NCBI RefSeq assembly: GCF_001911425.1
Contig: NZ_MPPL01000001.1
Coordinates: 1,588,902 to 1,639,192 of the forward strand
Direction: 5' to 3'
Origin: Mucilaginibacter polytrichastri
Lineage (GTDB): Bacteria > Bacteroidota > Bacteroidia > Sphingobacteriales > Sphingobacteriaceae
Length of the DNA stretch: 50,291 nt
Shown here one piece after another: positions 1 through 9,107 of the stretch (the first letter of the stretch is position 1; every line of letters begins with the position of its first letter). The position numbers and the translations under genes are program-made. Under the pieces are notes generated by a model that was given only the letters and a program-made list of their open reading frames with translations, was not told the origin of the DNA and did not search any database.

Positions 1-116
1 GTCCTGTGGGATGCCGAAACAAGTTCGGCATGACGGGCGGAGTGGCTAAGTAGGCTAAATAAATGTTTAAGACCTGTCCTGTGGGATGCCGAAACAAGTT
101 CGGCACGACGGGGCCC
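1..116. repeat. Extragenic palindrome, two direct copies
   Basis: Two copies of the same short palindrome lie in the same orientation at about 1-40 and 73-113. Each has the conserved lead CCTGTCCTGTGGGAT (the first is cut by the window edge), a hairpin with arms GCCGAA and TTCGGC around ACAAG, and the tail ATGACGGG (ACGACGGG in the second copy). The same element recurs near 2.9, 11.5 and 18.1-18.9 kb. It lies beyond the 3' end of dnaB and encodes nothing convincing. Bases 117-157 show nothing further. Confidence 0.85.
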
Positions 117-157
117 CTCTCTACTCACTTATTCACCATTCACTCAATCAAAACTAA

Positions 158-1714
158 TTAGAACGGTGGCGTATCATCTTCCATATCATTTGCTTTTGAT
201 GGGCGGATAATGAAGTTGTTCTGTTTTTCGAAATCTGGCGATGGGGTTAAACCTGTAAATGCATTTGGCGCGGCACCGAAGCTATCGATGTTGGTATCCA
301 AATCGGTAAACTTCACATACTTACCTACAAATTTCAAGCGCACACGGCCGGTTTCACCGTTACGGTGCTTGGCTATAATTACCTCACCAACGCCCTGGGT
401 AGGGTTGTTATCTTCATCAAATTCCAGTCCGTAGTACTCGGGGCGGTAAAGGAACAATACCATATCCGCATCCTGCTCAATTGAACCTGACTCACGTAAA
501 TCTGATAGCATTGGCCGTTTAGAACCACCCGGCCTGCTCTCTACTGCACGGCTTAACTGCGAAAGGGCAATTACAGGTACTTCCAATTCTTTTGCCACGG
601 TTTTAAGTGCACGGGAAATACTACCAATTTCCTGCTCACGGTTACCACCTTTACCGTCAGATTTACCGTGCATCAGCTGCAGGTAGTCAATGATGATTAG
701 TTGAATATCGTATTGCGATTTCAGACGGCGGCATTTAGCCCGGAACTCAAATATATTTAGTGATGGAGTATCGTCAATAATTAAAGGGGCTTGTTCCAGT
801 CTACCAATTTTAGAGTGGATTTGCTGCCATTCCCATTCTTCGAGGTTACCCTTACGGATCTTCTCTTGTTCGATTTGGGTTTCACCCGAAATTAAACGAT
901 TAACCAATTGAACAGATGACATCTCGAGCGAGAATACCACAACCGGTTTGCTAAAGTCGACCGATGCGTTGCGGGCACAGGTAAGCACGAATGCCGTTTT
1001 ACCCATCGCCGGGCGAGCTGCGATAATCACCAGGTCTGATTTCTGCCAGCCGGAAGTGATCCTGTCCAGATCTGTAAAGCCGGATGGTACACCGGTAAGG
1101 CCGTCTTTTTTATCTTTTAATGCTTCTAATGCTTTTAATGATTCGTGCAGGATCTCGTCCATTTTGCGCGAATCGCGGCGGAGGTTATTCTGGGCAATAT
1201 CAAACAGGTTTTTTTCTGCCTTATCCAGTAAATCCAGTACATCCGAAGTATCTTCATAAGCCGCGCTAATTACCTCAGTAGAGATTCGGATCAGTTCGCG
1301 CTGAATAAATTTCTGGATAATGATGCGGGCATGGAACTCGATATTTGCAGCGGATGCTACACGGTTGGTTAGCTCGGTAATATAATAAGCGCCGCCTATT
1401 ATCTCCAGCTCGCCTTGCTGCCTTAACTGTGCGGTAACGGTGAGGATATCTACAGGAGAAGTTTTTTCGAACAGGGTGTGTATCGCCTTAAATATTTTCT
1501 GGTGGGCTTCCACGTAAAATATCTCGGGGTTTAACACATCAATTACAGATGATAAGGCGTCTTTCTCGAGCATTAACGCACCCAATATGGCTTCTTCCAA
1601 ATCGCGTGCCTGTGGAGGGAGTTTGCCAACAAGGCCGTTTGATTGCGGCGCACTAAATCCTTTGTTGCGCCTGTCAGAATTTGTTCGGTTATATTGTTGG
1701 TTTTCGTTCTCCAT
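158..1714 (-). CDS. dnaB: Replicative DNA helicase DnaB
   Basis: Hexameric helicase that unwinds DNA ahead of the replisome and interacts with primase. The protein has the DnaB N-terminal helical domain (about residues 35-135), a linker, and a RecA-like ATPase. The Walker A motif ARPAMGKT is near residue 235, Walker B is in the segment LIIIDYLQLM, and LSDLRESGSIEQDADMV follows. This is diagnostic of DnaB. The chosen ATG at 1714 gives 518 aa, a usual length; the frame stays open to a TTG at 1792, but those extra residues look unlike DnaB and overlap the likely promoter. It stands alone, with extragenic palindromes downstream. No intein or frameshift is visible. Confidence 0.97.
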   Translation of the reverse strand: MENENQQYNRTNSDRRNKGFSAPQSNGLVGKLPPQARDLEEAILGALMLEKDALSSVIDVLNPEIFYVEAHQKIFKAIHTLFEKTSPVDILTVTAQLRQQGELEIIGGAYYITELTNRVASAANIEFHARIIIQKFIQRELIRISTEVISAAYEDTSDVLDLLDKAEKNLFDIAQNNLRRDSRKMDEILHESLKALEALKDKKDGLTGVPSGFTDLDRITSGWQKSDLVIIAARPAMGKTAFVLTCARNASVDFSKPVVVFSLEMSSVQLVNRLISGETQIEQEKIRKGNLEEWEWQQIHSKIGRLEQAPLIIDDTPSLNIFEFRAKCRRLKSQYDIQLIIIDYLQLMHGKSDGKGGNREQEIGSISRALKTVAKELEVPVIALSQLSRAVESRPGGSKRPMLSDLRESGSIEQDADMVLFLYRPEYYGLEFDEDNNPTQGVGEVIIAKHRNGETGRVRLKFVGKYVKFTDLDTNIDSFGAAPNAFTGLTPSPDFEKQNNFIIRPSKANDMEDDTPPF

Positions 1715-1763
1715 TTCCAGCTCTTCGTATATCCTCGAAATTGCGTTGAAATTCGAGGGGGAA

Positions 1764-1771
1764 CAAAAATA
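1764..1771 (-). promoter_or_regulatory. Predicted dnaB promoter, -7 box TATTTTTG
   Basis: On the minus strand the octamer TATTTTTG matches the Bacteroidota -7 consensus TAnnTTTG. A TTG lies 18 bases further upstream, a suitable distance for the -33 element. The predicted start leaves roughly 45 bases before the dnaB ATG at 1714. Pattern match only. The rest of 1715-2055 holds this site, the rlmB promoter and no gene. Confidence 0.5.
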
Positions 1772-2028
1772 TACAAAAAACCGGCTTAACAATGTAAAAA
1801 CTCTACACTTAAATTTTGCTAAAAAAGCACATGGCTTTGTTTAGGCAAAAACAGGTGCTTATCATTTTGATTGCTAACACCTTATGTTGGTAAACCTGTT
1901 AAGAATAGAAATTTATGCGCCTGCTGCTATTTTTACACTTATGTGGATAAATCTTCGGGGTGTTAATAACTGAAACGGGACCGAAAGGGCTGGTACTCAA
2001 TAAAATCAGCTTAGTGGATTAAAATTTC

Positions 2029-2036
2029 TATTTTTG
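2029..2036 (+). promoter_or_regulatory. Predicted rlmB promoter, -7 box TATTTTTG
   Basis: TATTTTTG fits the Bacteroidota -7 consensus TAnnTTTG and sits 19 bases before the rlmB start codon, implying a leader of roughly 12-15 bases. No clear -33 TTTG is seen. Pattern match only. Confidence 0.45.
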
Positions 2037-2055
2037 CTGACTTATTCATCAGTAA

Positions 2056-2823
2056 ATGTCCTTTAATAATAATAATTCAGCAAAGCGCGAAAGCAATCAG
2101 ATGGTGTTCGGTATCCGTGCCGTAATAGAAGCCATTAAAGCAGGTAAAGAGATTGAAGCTTTGTATATACAACGTGGTTTAAGCGGCGGCCTGGTTATGG
2201 AACTTAAAAGCCTGTTGCAGGAGTATAACCTGAGCGCGCAACAGGTACCGGTAGAAAAACTTGACCGCATCACCACCAAAAATCACCAGGGCGTTATTGG
2301 TGTAATTTCGCCCATCACTTATCAAAAAATAGAAGATATTATTCCGCAGGTTTTCGAAGCCGGCAAAGTGCCTTTGGTACTGGTGCTGGATAGTATTACC
2401 GATGTGCGCAACATGGGCGCCATAGCCCGTACGGCAGAGTGTGCCGGTGTTGATGCCATTGTGATTCCCTCAAAAGGTTCGGCACAAATTACACCAGATG
2501 CTATTAAGACTTCGGCAGGGGCGCTGTTTACCATCCCGGTTTGCCGCCACGATAATTTAGTGCAAACTGTTAAGTTTTTGCAGGAATCTGGCCTACAGGT
2601 TGTATGCTGTACCGAGAAAACCAACGATACCATTTACCAGGTAGATTATACACCACCAACGGTAATTATCATGGGTTCGGAAGATGAGGGTATCCGTAAT
2701 GAGCTGATTCGCCATGCTGAGCATTTGGCCAAGATCCCGATGTTTGGCGAGATAGCTTCCCTTAACGTATCGGTATCAACCGCCGTTATTGTTTACGAAG
2801 CAATAAGGCAGCGGGGATTGTAG
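2056..2823 (+). CDS. rlmB: 23S rRNA (guanosine-2'-O-)-methyltransferase RlmB (TrmH/SpoU family)
   Basis: SPOUT-class methyltransferase, expected to 2'-O-methylate a 23S rRNA guanosine (G2251 in E. coli) using S-adenosylmethionine. The 255-aa protein has the N-terminal SpoU substrate-binding domain beginning MVFGIRAVIEAI. The three SpoU motifs follow: NMGAIARTAECAGVDA (motif 1), IIMGSEDEGI (motif 2) and LNVSVSTAVIVYEAIRQR (motif 3), which form the trefoil knot and the SAM pocket. Length and motif order fit RlmB. Other TrmH relatives (TrmH itself, TsnR) are less likely because the N-terminal domain matches RlmB. It is monocistronic and convergent with manC across a palindrome-rich spacer. Confidence 0.9.
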   Translation: MSFNNNNSAKRESNQMVFGIRAVIEAIKAGKEIEALYIQRGLSGGLVMELKSLLQEYNLSAQQVPVEKLDRITTKNHQGVIGVISPITYQKIEDIIPQVFEAGKVPLVLVLDSITDVRNMGAIARTAECAGVDAIVIPSKGSAQITPDAIKTSAGALFTIPVCRHDNLVQTVKFLQESGLQVVCCTEKTNDTIYQVDYTPPTVIIMGSEDEGIRNELIRHAEHLAKIPMFGEIASLNVSVSTAVIVYEAIRQRGL

Positions 2824-2847
2824 TTGGTTGTCTGTCAGTTGTCTGTG

Positions 2848-3073
2848 AAAAGGAAGATAACTATGTCATCCTGAACTTGTTTCAGGATCCCACAGGACAG
2901 GTCTGCTACTGACTTAGCAAGTGGGGTGCTGAAACAAGTTCAGCATGACGGGAGGATTCAAAGTCAAAAGTAAGATAACTATGTCGTCCTGAACTTGTTT
3001 CAGGATCCCACAGGACAGGTCTGCTACCGACTTAGCAAATGGGGTGCTGAAACAAGTTCAGCATGACGGGAGG
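2848..3073. repeat. Two tandem ~118-bp palindrome doublets
   Basis: Two nearly identical units with a 118-bp period. Each has an inverted palindrome (CCTGAA/TTCAGG stem, 2865 and 2983), a conserved spacer CCACAGGACAGGTCTGCTAC, and a second palindrome in opposite orientation (GCTGAA/TTCAGC) ending GACGGGAGG (2955 and 3073). The repeat also includes the preceding AAGATAACTAT. This is the same element as at 1-116 but with different, compensated stem bases. It fills most of the rlmB-manC interval (2824-3140). Confidence 0.9.
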
Positions 3074-3077
3074 AATC

Positions 3078-3115
3078 AAAAAAAAGGATCAGTTTTTAAA
3101 ACTAATCCTTTTTTT
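3078..3115. terminator. Bidirectional intrinsic terminator between rlmB and manC
   Basis: A-tract, stem GGAT-c-AGTTTT paired with AAAACT-a-ATCC, then a T-tract. It is symmetrical, so it could end both the plus-strand rlmB transcript and the minus-strand manC transcript. Confidence 0.8.
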
Positions 3116-3140
3116 AAATGTGTTGCTGACAACCGGCAAC

Positions 3141-4226
3141 TTAAATATATTTAGTTCCAAACTTCTGCTTTACATCGGCAACTATCTGTTTAACAGATTG
3201 CTCCTGGTCGCGGGGGCAGATCATCAGGGTGTTGTTGGCTTCTACCACGATGAAATCGTGCAGGCCTTGCAGCACTACCAATTTATCTTCGGGCACATTA
3301 ACCATACAGTTTGACGAATCGTACATGATCACTTTTTCTGAAGGGATCACCGCGTTGCCTACGTAATCTTTTTCGGCCAGCTGGTAAACTGATGTCCAGG
3401 TACCCAGATCGCTCCAGCCAAATTCTGATGGCAATACGTAAACGTTTTCTGCTTTCTCCATAATGCCGTAATCAATAGAGATATTGATGCATTGCTGGTA
3501 AGCCGTATTGATGTGCGAACGTTCTTTGTCGCTGTTGTAAACGCTGCGCGCATCTGCAAAAATATCGTGCATATCTGGCAAGTGTTTGCCAAATGCCTTC
3601 ACAATTGATTTTGCCGACCAAACGAAGATACCGGCATTCCACAAGAAATCGCCGCTTTGTAAAAAGCTTTTGGCAATCTCTAAGGTCGGTTTTTCGGTAA
3701 AGGTTTTTACTTTATGGAAATCGTTGTTTAAAAGCTGGTCGGTGTACTGAATATAGCCGTAGCCAGTATCCGGGCGCGATGGTTTAATACCCAGTGTAAT
3801 CAGGCAGTCGTGCTCGGCAGCGGTTTTTAACGAATTGTTGATGCTGTCTACAAAAGCCTGCTCATCCAGTATCAGGTGATCTGAAGGGGCAACCACAACA
3901 ATGGCATCCTCGTTCATGCTCTCAATTTTGTACGAACCGTAGGCCACGCAAGGCGCAGTGTTGCGCATTACAGGCTCGGTTAATATCTGGTGGTTCTGTA
4001 TGCCAGGTAGCTGCTCTTTTACAAGGTCGGCATAGTTCTCGTTGGTAACAATGTATATATTTTCTGGCGGGCAAATTTTCAGGAAACGGCTGTAAGTGTT
4101 CTGGATCAGCGTTTTTCCGGTGCCTAAAATGTCAATGAATTGCTTGGGATAGGAGGTCCTGCTGATAGGCCAAAAGCGGCTTCCAATGCCACCAGCCATG
4201 ATGATGGCATAATAATTTTTATTCAT
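3141..4226 (-). CDS. manC: Mannose-1-phosphate guanylyltransferase
   Basis: Makes GDP-mannose from mannose-1-phosphate and GTP, feeding synthesis of mannose- or fucose-containing surface polysaccharides. The nucleotidyltransferase signature GGIGSRFWPISRTSYPKQF spans residues 12-30, APSDHLI is the metal/nucleotide segment, and TFTEKPT plus FLWNAGIFVW form the sugar-phosphate site. At 361 aa it is the single-domain form without the phosphomannose isomerase domain of bifunctional AlgA/ManC proteins. The ATG at 4226 is the natural start. It stands alone; no other sugar-nucleotide gene is in the window. Confidence 0.93.
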   Translation of the reverse strand: MNKNYYAIIMAGGIGSRFWPISRTSYPKQFIDILGTGKTLIQNTYSRFLKICPPENIYIVTNENYADLVKEQLPGIQNHQILTEPVMRNTAPCVAYGSYKIESMNEDAIVVVAPSDHLILDEQAFVDSINNSLKTAAEHDCLITLGIKPSRPDTGYGYIQYTDQLLNNDFHKVKTFTEKPTLEIAKSFLQSGDFLWNAGIFVWSAKSIVKAFGKHLPDMHDIFADARSVYNSDKERSHINTAYQQCINISIDYGIMEKAENVYVLPSEFGWSDLGTWTSVYQLAEKDYVGNAVIPSEKVIMYDSSNCMVNVPEDKLVVLQGLHDFIVVEANNTLMICPRDQEQSVKQIVADVKQKFGTKYI

Positions 4227-4249
4227 AGATAGATTGATAAGAGCTTATG

Positions 4250-4257
4250 CAAAAATA
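4250..4257 (-). promoter_or_regulatory. Predicted manC promoter, -7 box TATTTTTG
   Basis: The minus strand reads TATTTTTG, matching TAnnTTTG, 23 bases ahead of the manC ATG. Pattern match only. Confidence 0.45.
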
Positions 4258-4478
4258 TAATACTAATGTTAATTGCAAATTATTTGTTAACAGATGAAAT
4301 AAAAGTTAATTTATTAACGTATCTTAAGTGTTAGTTATTAATTCCGCCATTACGACAACTAATGTATGATAATTGTTCAATAAAATATCATTTTATTGTG
4401 ATTATACACGTTTAATAGGCTATATGGAAAAAATTTGCTAATTTGTCCGTTTAAATAGAATGCATAGAATACACCAAA

Positions 4479-6674
4479 ATGATTGAGACAAAAAAGTCGC
4501 TTTTTGACAATCTCCAGAACTTTTTCGGCTTCGATAACTTCAAAGGAGAGCAGGAAGCGATTATTACTAACATCTTGGCAGGTAATGACACATTTGTAAT
4601 TATGCCTACTGGTGGGGGCAAATCAATGTGTTATCAGTTACCGGCCTTAATGAGCGATGGCACAGCGATTGTGATTTCCCCGCTTATTGCGTTAATGAAA
4701 AACCAGGTAGATCAGCTAAGGGCTTTCGGCGGATCAGACAGCATTGCCCATTTCTTAAATTCGTCTTTAACGAAAACTGATATACTGAGGGTGAAGGAGG
4801 ATGTACTGAGCGGTAAAACTAAATTACTGTACGTAGCGCCCGAATCACTTACCAAGCAGGAGAATGTCGATTTTTTACGTTTAAACCAGGTGTCATTCGT
4901 GGCCGTTGATGAGGCACACTGTATCTCAGAATGGGGGCACGATTTCAGACCCGAGTATCGCAAAATAAGGCAGGTGATCAGCAACATTGGCGAGAATATC
5001 CCGATTATCGCTTTAACCGCCACTGCCACCCCCAAGGTGCAGCACGATATACAGAAAAACCTGCAGATGAATAATGCAACGGTTTTTAAATCATCATTTA
5101 ACCGTGGCAACCTGTATTACGAAGTACGTGCAAAACGCAACGTGCTTAAAGAGATCGTAAAATTTGTTAAGCAGCATACCGGTAAATCGGGTATTATTTA
5201 CTGCCTGAGCCGTAAAAAGGTGGAAGAGGTTGCCGAGGCGTTAAGCCTTAACGGTGTTAAGGCATTGCCTTACCATGCCGGCCTTGATGCCAAAGTACGT
5301 GCCGATACGCAGGATAAATTCCTGATGGAGGATGTTGACGTTATTGTGGCTACCATTGCCTTCGGGATGGGGATTGACAAACCTGATGTTAGATACGTAA
5401 TACACCACGATGTGCCTAAAAGCATGGAAGGCTATTACCAGGAAACCGGCCGTGCCGGCCGTGACGGTGGCGAAGGTGTTTGCGTAGCATTTTACTCTGA
5501 AAAAGATATTGATAAACTGCAAAAGTTTATGAAAGATAAGCCGGTTGCTGAACGCGAGATCGGTACACAGATCTTGAAGGAAGTGATTGACTATGCCGAG
5601 TCGTCGGTTTGCCGCCGTAAGCAGATACTGCATTACTTTGGCGAAAACTTTAACGAGGCCGGTTGTAGCTGCATGTGCGATAACTGCAGCGCCAACAAAG
5701 AGCACTTTGACGGTGAAGAACATTTGCACCGTGCTTTAAGTCTCATTAAACAATTGGGCGAAAAGTTTGACGACCATCATGTAATTGGTGTTTTGCTGGG
5801 CGAAGATAACCCGCAGGTACACCACTACGAACACCACCTGATAGAGGAATTTGGCGCAGGCAAGGCACAGGGCGAAAATCTTTGGAAATCGCTGTTGCGC
5901 CAGGCATTGTTGGATAACTACCTGTCGAAAGATATTGACCAATATGGCCTTTTGCATTTAACTGCTAAAGGACAAAACTTTATTGATAACCCGCACAGTA
6001 TCCGTTTCGTTCTCAATCGCCCTATTGAAAATGCAGACGAGGATGACTCAGAAGAAGGCGGCAAAGGTGGTGGTGGTGCACTGGATGCCCAGTTGCTGCA
6101 AATGCTGAAAGATCAGCGTAAAAAGCTGGCTAAACAAAAAGGTTTGCCTCCATTCGTTATCTTCCAGGATCCATCTTTAGAGGAAATGTGTACGCATTAC
6201 CCCATCACTATGGACGAGCTGAAACAGATCTCGGGTGTGGGTGCCGGTAAGGCTGCCAAGTTTGGTGCTACGTTTATTGATCTGATCAAGAAGTATGTAG
6301 AAGAGAATGATATTGATCGCCCGATTGACCTGGTGATTAAGAGCGCTGCTAATAAATCGGCCCTTAAAGTATATATTATTCAGAATATCGACCGCCATCT
6401 TAATCTCGAAGATATTGCCAGTTCTAAAGGCTTATCGTACGAGGATATTTTGCGCGAGATTGAAACCATTGTAAACTCTGGTACTAAGCTTAACCTTAAC
6501 TATTACATTAACGAGGTGATAGATGAAGACAGGCAGGATGAGGTATTTGATTACTTCCGCTCTGCCGAGGATGATTCAATAGACCACGCGATGGCTGAAT
6601 TGGGTAACGAAGATTACACCCAGGAAGAAGTACAGCTGATGCGTATTAAATTTATGAGCGAACTGGGTAACTAA
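4479..6674 (+). CDS. recQ: ATP-dependent DNA helicase RecQ
   Basis: 3'-5' superfamily 2 helicase for recombination and fork repair. The 731-aa protein shows Walker A MPTGGGKSMCY (Lys48), the DEAH box VDEAHCISEWGHDFRPEY (about residue 145), motif III ALTATATPK, and helicase C-terminal motifs FGMGIDKPDVRYVIH and QETGRAGRDG. A zinc-binding RQC follows, with cysteines in SSVCRR and CSCMCDNC (about 378-405). An HRDC domain is at about 530-605 (ISGVGAGKAAKFG). The roughly 120-residue extension after HRDC is typical of Bacteroidota RecQ and looks like a helical winged-helix region. All ATPase motifs are intact. Monocistronic, with its own terminator. Confidence 0.95.
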   Translation: MIETKKSLFDNLQNFFGFDNFKGEQEAIITNILAGNDTFVIMPTGGGKSMCYQLPALMSDGTAIVISPLIALMKNQVDQLRAFGGSDSIAHFLNSSLTKTDILRVKEDVLSGKTKLLYVAPESLTKQENVDFLRLNQVSFVAVDEAHCISEWGHDFRPEYRKIRQVISNIGENIPIIALTATATPKVQHDIQKNLQMNNATVFKSSFNRGNLYYEVRAKRNVLKEIVKFVKQHTGKSGIIYCLSRKKVEEVAEALSLNGVKALPYHAGLDAKVRADTQDKFLMEDVDVIVATIAFGMGIDKPDVRYVIHHDVPKSMEGYYQETGRAGRDGGEGVCVAFYSEKDIDKLQKFMKDKPVAEREIGTQILKEVIDYAESSVCRRKQILHYFGENFNEAGCSCMCDNCSANKEHFDGEEHLHRALSLIKQLGEKFDDHHVIGVLLGEDNPQVHHYEHHLIEEFGAGKAQGENLWKSLLRQALLDNYLSKDIDQYGLLHLTAKGQNFIDNPHSIRFVLNRPIENADEDDSEEGGKGGGGALDAQLLQMLKDQRKKLAKQKGLPPFVIFQDPSLEEMCTHYPITMDELKQISGVGAGKAAKFGATFIDLIKKYVEENDIDRPIDLVIKSAANKSALKVYIIQNIDRHLNLEDIASSKGLSYEDILREIETIVNSGTKLNLNYYINEVIDEDRQDEVFDYFRSAEDDSIDHAMAELGNEDYTQEEVQLMRIKFMSELGN

Positions 6675-6697
6675 GAGATTTCTCTTAAAGAATATAT

Positions 6698-6727
6698 AAA
6701 GGCTTCGATTTATCGGGGCCTTTTTTA
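6698..6727 (+). terminator. Intrinsic terminator of recQ
   Basis: Hairpin with arms AAAGGC..CGAT and ATCG..GCCTTT, followed by a T-run, starting about 24 bases after the recQ stop. Confidence 0.8.
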
Positions 6728-6761
6728 TTGAAAGCACTATGTGATTTCTTAGTCAAAATTT

Positions 6762-7154
6762 TTACTTAATCGGTGCACAGAGAGCCCACATTAGATGCGC
6801 AAGCATAATAACCACGAAAGTTATGTTTTCGCCAATCATAATCATACTATTCCAGGTAGCTTTCGTATCATCTTGAAGTAGACGTTTATTGCCTCTTTTA
6901 GAACTGTAACGAAAAAAATAATGAGCTAATAATAATTGTATGACTCCCGCAGATAGATTGAAATGGACAGTTGGATTTTGAAAATATGGAATATGAAGAA
7001 ATGGTATGTACAAAAAGAACAATACAGCCCATACCGATGCAGTTATTTTTAGATAGCCATCTACATTTGTTCTATTCCGAACAAGCTTTAAGTACAGTAA
7101 AACATCAATTGACCAAAATAGAATTAAGTAAACTATTTTAATAAACCAAACCAT
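6762..7154 (-). CDS. Small integral membrane protein, unknown function
   Basis: 130-aa protein with about four hydrophobic segments (roughly residues 3-23, 38-58, 66-82 and 103-125) separated by short charged loops. Not recognised as a member of any named family. The ATG at 7154 lies 12 bases after the stop of the upstream OmpA-like gene, so it could be co-transcribed with it. It is visibly more AT-rich than its neighbours and uses many AAT/ATT codons, which suggests separate origin. It could be a sensor-less membrane accessory protein; no function is claimed. Reality of the gene rests on length, start context and coherent membrane topology. Confidence 0.6.
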   Translation of the reverse strand: MVWFIKIVYLILFWSIDVLLYLKLVRNRTNVDGYLKITASVWAVLFFLYIPFLHIPYFQNPTVHFNLSAGVIQLLLAHYFFRYSSKRGNKRLLQDDTKATWNSMIMIGENITFVVIMLAHLMWALCAPIK

Positions 7155-7166
7155 TTCTAATGCTTT

Positions 7167-9071
7167 TTATTTGGCGATGATCTTAAATTCAGTACGCCGG
7201 TTCTTAGCCTTATTTTCTTCGTTAGTATTTGGCGCTAGCGGCTGTGTTTTGCCGTAACCTTTAAACACTAATTTGGCGGCGTTTGTGCCGTTGGCTACCA
7301 GGTATTGGTATACAGATTTGGCCCGGTTCTCCGACAGGGTTTGGTTTAGCTGGTCGTTACCGGTATCATCGGTATGGCCGGAGATCTCGATCTTAACTGT
7401 GGGATTAGCGGTTAAAAATTCTGCGATTTTTCCAAGTTCAGCCTTAGACTCGGTTTTGAGTTCATATTTATTACTGTCGAAGAAGATATTGTTTAAGATT
7501 ACCTTTTTGCCAATCTCTATTGGCGATAGCGCTACATTAACGATAAACGGTTGAGTTGGGGCATGCCCAACCAGCGAAAAGTTTTCCGAATAAAATAAAT
7601 AACCTTCGCGCGATATATTTAACCCGTAATTTTTACCGCTGGTAAGCGTGGCCAAAAAGTCGCCATCAGTGGCCGAACTTACATCGTGATAAACAACGTC
7701 GTTCTTTTCCAGGTCTATGATCTCTACAATGCTCTCAATGGGTTGCTTTGTTTTGGCATCGGTAACCCTTCCTTTTACATAAGTAACCAGCTTGGGTTTT
7801 AAGGCAGCAGGCAACTCAAACATATAAATATCATAACCACCCACACCGTTTAAATTATTGGACGAAAAGTAAGCGTAGCTGCCATTGGTAGAAATGGTTA
7901 ACCCGTTTTCGTCGCCGCTAGAGTTGATGGGGTAGCCCAGGTTTTGTGGCTTTTGCCATTTACCATCCTGGCCCAGGCGACTAATGTAAAGGTCTTTATT
8001 ACCCATGCCCGGCCAGCCGTTTGAGCAAAAATAAAGGGTGCTATCATCCGGGTGTATAAATGGCGATTGCTCATCGAATGCGGTGTTGATGGTTGGGCCC
8101 AAATTTTCGGGTTCGCCCCAACCTGTTGCGTTAAGCGTTGACTTCCATATATCATACCCGCCATAGCCACCCTTACGGTTGCTTACAAAATAAAGCGTTC
8201 GGCCATCAGCACTGATGGATGGCTGCGACTCCCATCCCTGTGTGTTAAGCGGCCGGCTCAGATCAAACGGTGTCGACCAGTCGTTGCCCTTTTTTTGCGA
8301 CACATATATATCACATTTGCCTAAGCCGTCGGGCCGGTTGCAACCTGTAAAAAACAGGTATTTGCCATCCTGAGAGAGGGATTGTGCACCCTCGTTATAA
8401 TTGGGTGTATTAATATTTTTGCTGAGGTAAGTAGCCGTTTGCCACTTGCAGTTTTGCCTGGCGCTTTTATAAAAATCTTCGTTGTTGTTAATTTTTCGGG
8501 TAAATATCAGCATGCTTTCGTCTGCGGTTGCAGTGGGCAGGTACTCATCGTCGGTTGTGTTAATTTCTGGGCCCATATTTACGGGTGTAAACGGTACGGG
8601 GTGTTGCATGGCTAGCAGTGCAAAATCGCAATCGCCCATTAATTTTTTAGCCTTAAAACGGTCTTTATCGGTTATGTAGGGGTAGCTTAAATATTTGAGC
8701 AGGTGCATTTGCGCATCTTTGTACCTGCCAAGGCTAATTTCTGTTTCACTTATTTTAATGTAAACCGCCTGGCTAAATTCGGGGTTAAGCGTAATTGCTT
8801 TCTGGTAGTGTTCTGTTGCTTCTTTGTATTGCTTTTTAATGCCATACATATCGGCTAAAAATATATGGGCTTCTATAAAATGGTCGTCTGCTTCTGTGGC
8901 TTGTAGCAGGGAGGCAATGGCATCATCAATTTTGCGGTAATCATAGCTGGAACCAGCTATAGCGTAGTACTTTATGGCGGTTGTATTTTGCGTGGTATAT
9001 GTTCTTTGCTGGGCAAACAACGTACACGGAAACGCAATAAAAAATAGCACTGTAAATAGAACCCGGACCAT
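7167..9071 (-). CDS. TPR / PD40 propeller / regulatory domain / OmpA-like envelope protein (PorE-like)
   Basis: 634-aa exported protein that probably sits in the periplasm and anchors to peptidoglycan. In order: signal peptide ending LFAQQ, TPR repeats (about 35-130), PD40 beta-propeller repeats (about 165-420; repeated D-G-x-x-L-Y-F-x-S-N motifs), a carboxypeptidase-regulatory-like beta-sandwich (about 430-510), and an OmpA C-terminal domain (about 520-634). The peptidoglycan-binding residues of that last domain are in SGHTDDTGN and SENRAKSV. This domain order is that of PorE (PG1058) of the type IX secretion system. Many Bacteroidota have several such proteins, so the T9SS role is inference. 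The residue before the leader Cys is Pro, so it is not an obvious lipoprotein. Confidence 0.85.
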   Translation of the reverse strand: MVRVLFTVLFFIAFPCTLFAQQRTYTTQNTTAIKYYAIAGSSYDYRKIDDAIASLLQATEADDHFIEAHIFLADMYGIKKQYKEATEHYQKAITLNPEFSQAVYIKISETEISLGRYKDAQMHLLKYLSYPYITDKDRFKAKKLMGDCDFALLAMQHPVPFTPVNMGPEINTTDDEYLPTATADESMLIFTRKINNNEDFYKSARQNCKWQTATYLSKNINTPNYNEGAQSLSQDGKYLFFTGCNRPDGLGKCDIYVSQKKGNDWSTPFDLSRPLNTQGWESQPSISADGRTLYFVSNRKGGYGGYDIWKSTLNATGWGEPENLGPTINTAFDEQSPFIHPDDSTLYFCSNGWPGMGNKDLYISRLGQDGKWQKPQNLGYPINSSGDENGLTISTNGSYAYFSSNNLNGVGGYDIYMFELPAALKPKLVTYVKGRVTDAKTKQPIESIVEIIDLEKNDVVYHDVSSATDGDFLATLTSGKNYGLNISREGYLFYSENFSLVGHAPTQPFIVNVALSPIEIGKKVILNNIFFDSNKYELKTESKAELGKIAEFLTANPTVKIEISGHTDDTGNDQLNQTLSENRAKSVYQYLVANGTNAAKLVFKGYGKTQPLAPNTNEENKAKNRRTEFKIIAK

Positions 9072-9107
9072 CAGATTTATATATCGGTTGAGCCTAATTT
9101 ACAGTTT

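Noticed and set aside
1715..1792. N-terminal extension of DnaB from a TTG
   Set aside because: The extra 26 residues have no DnaB likeness and overlap the predicted promoter box.
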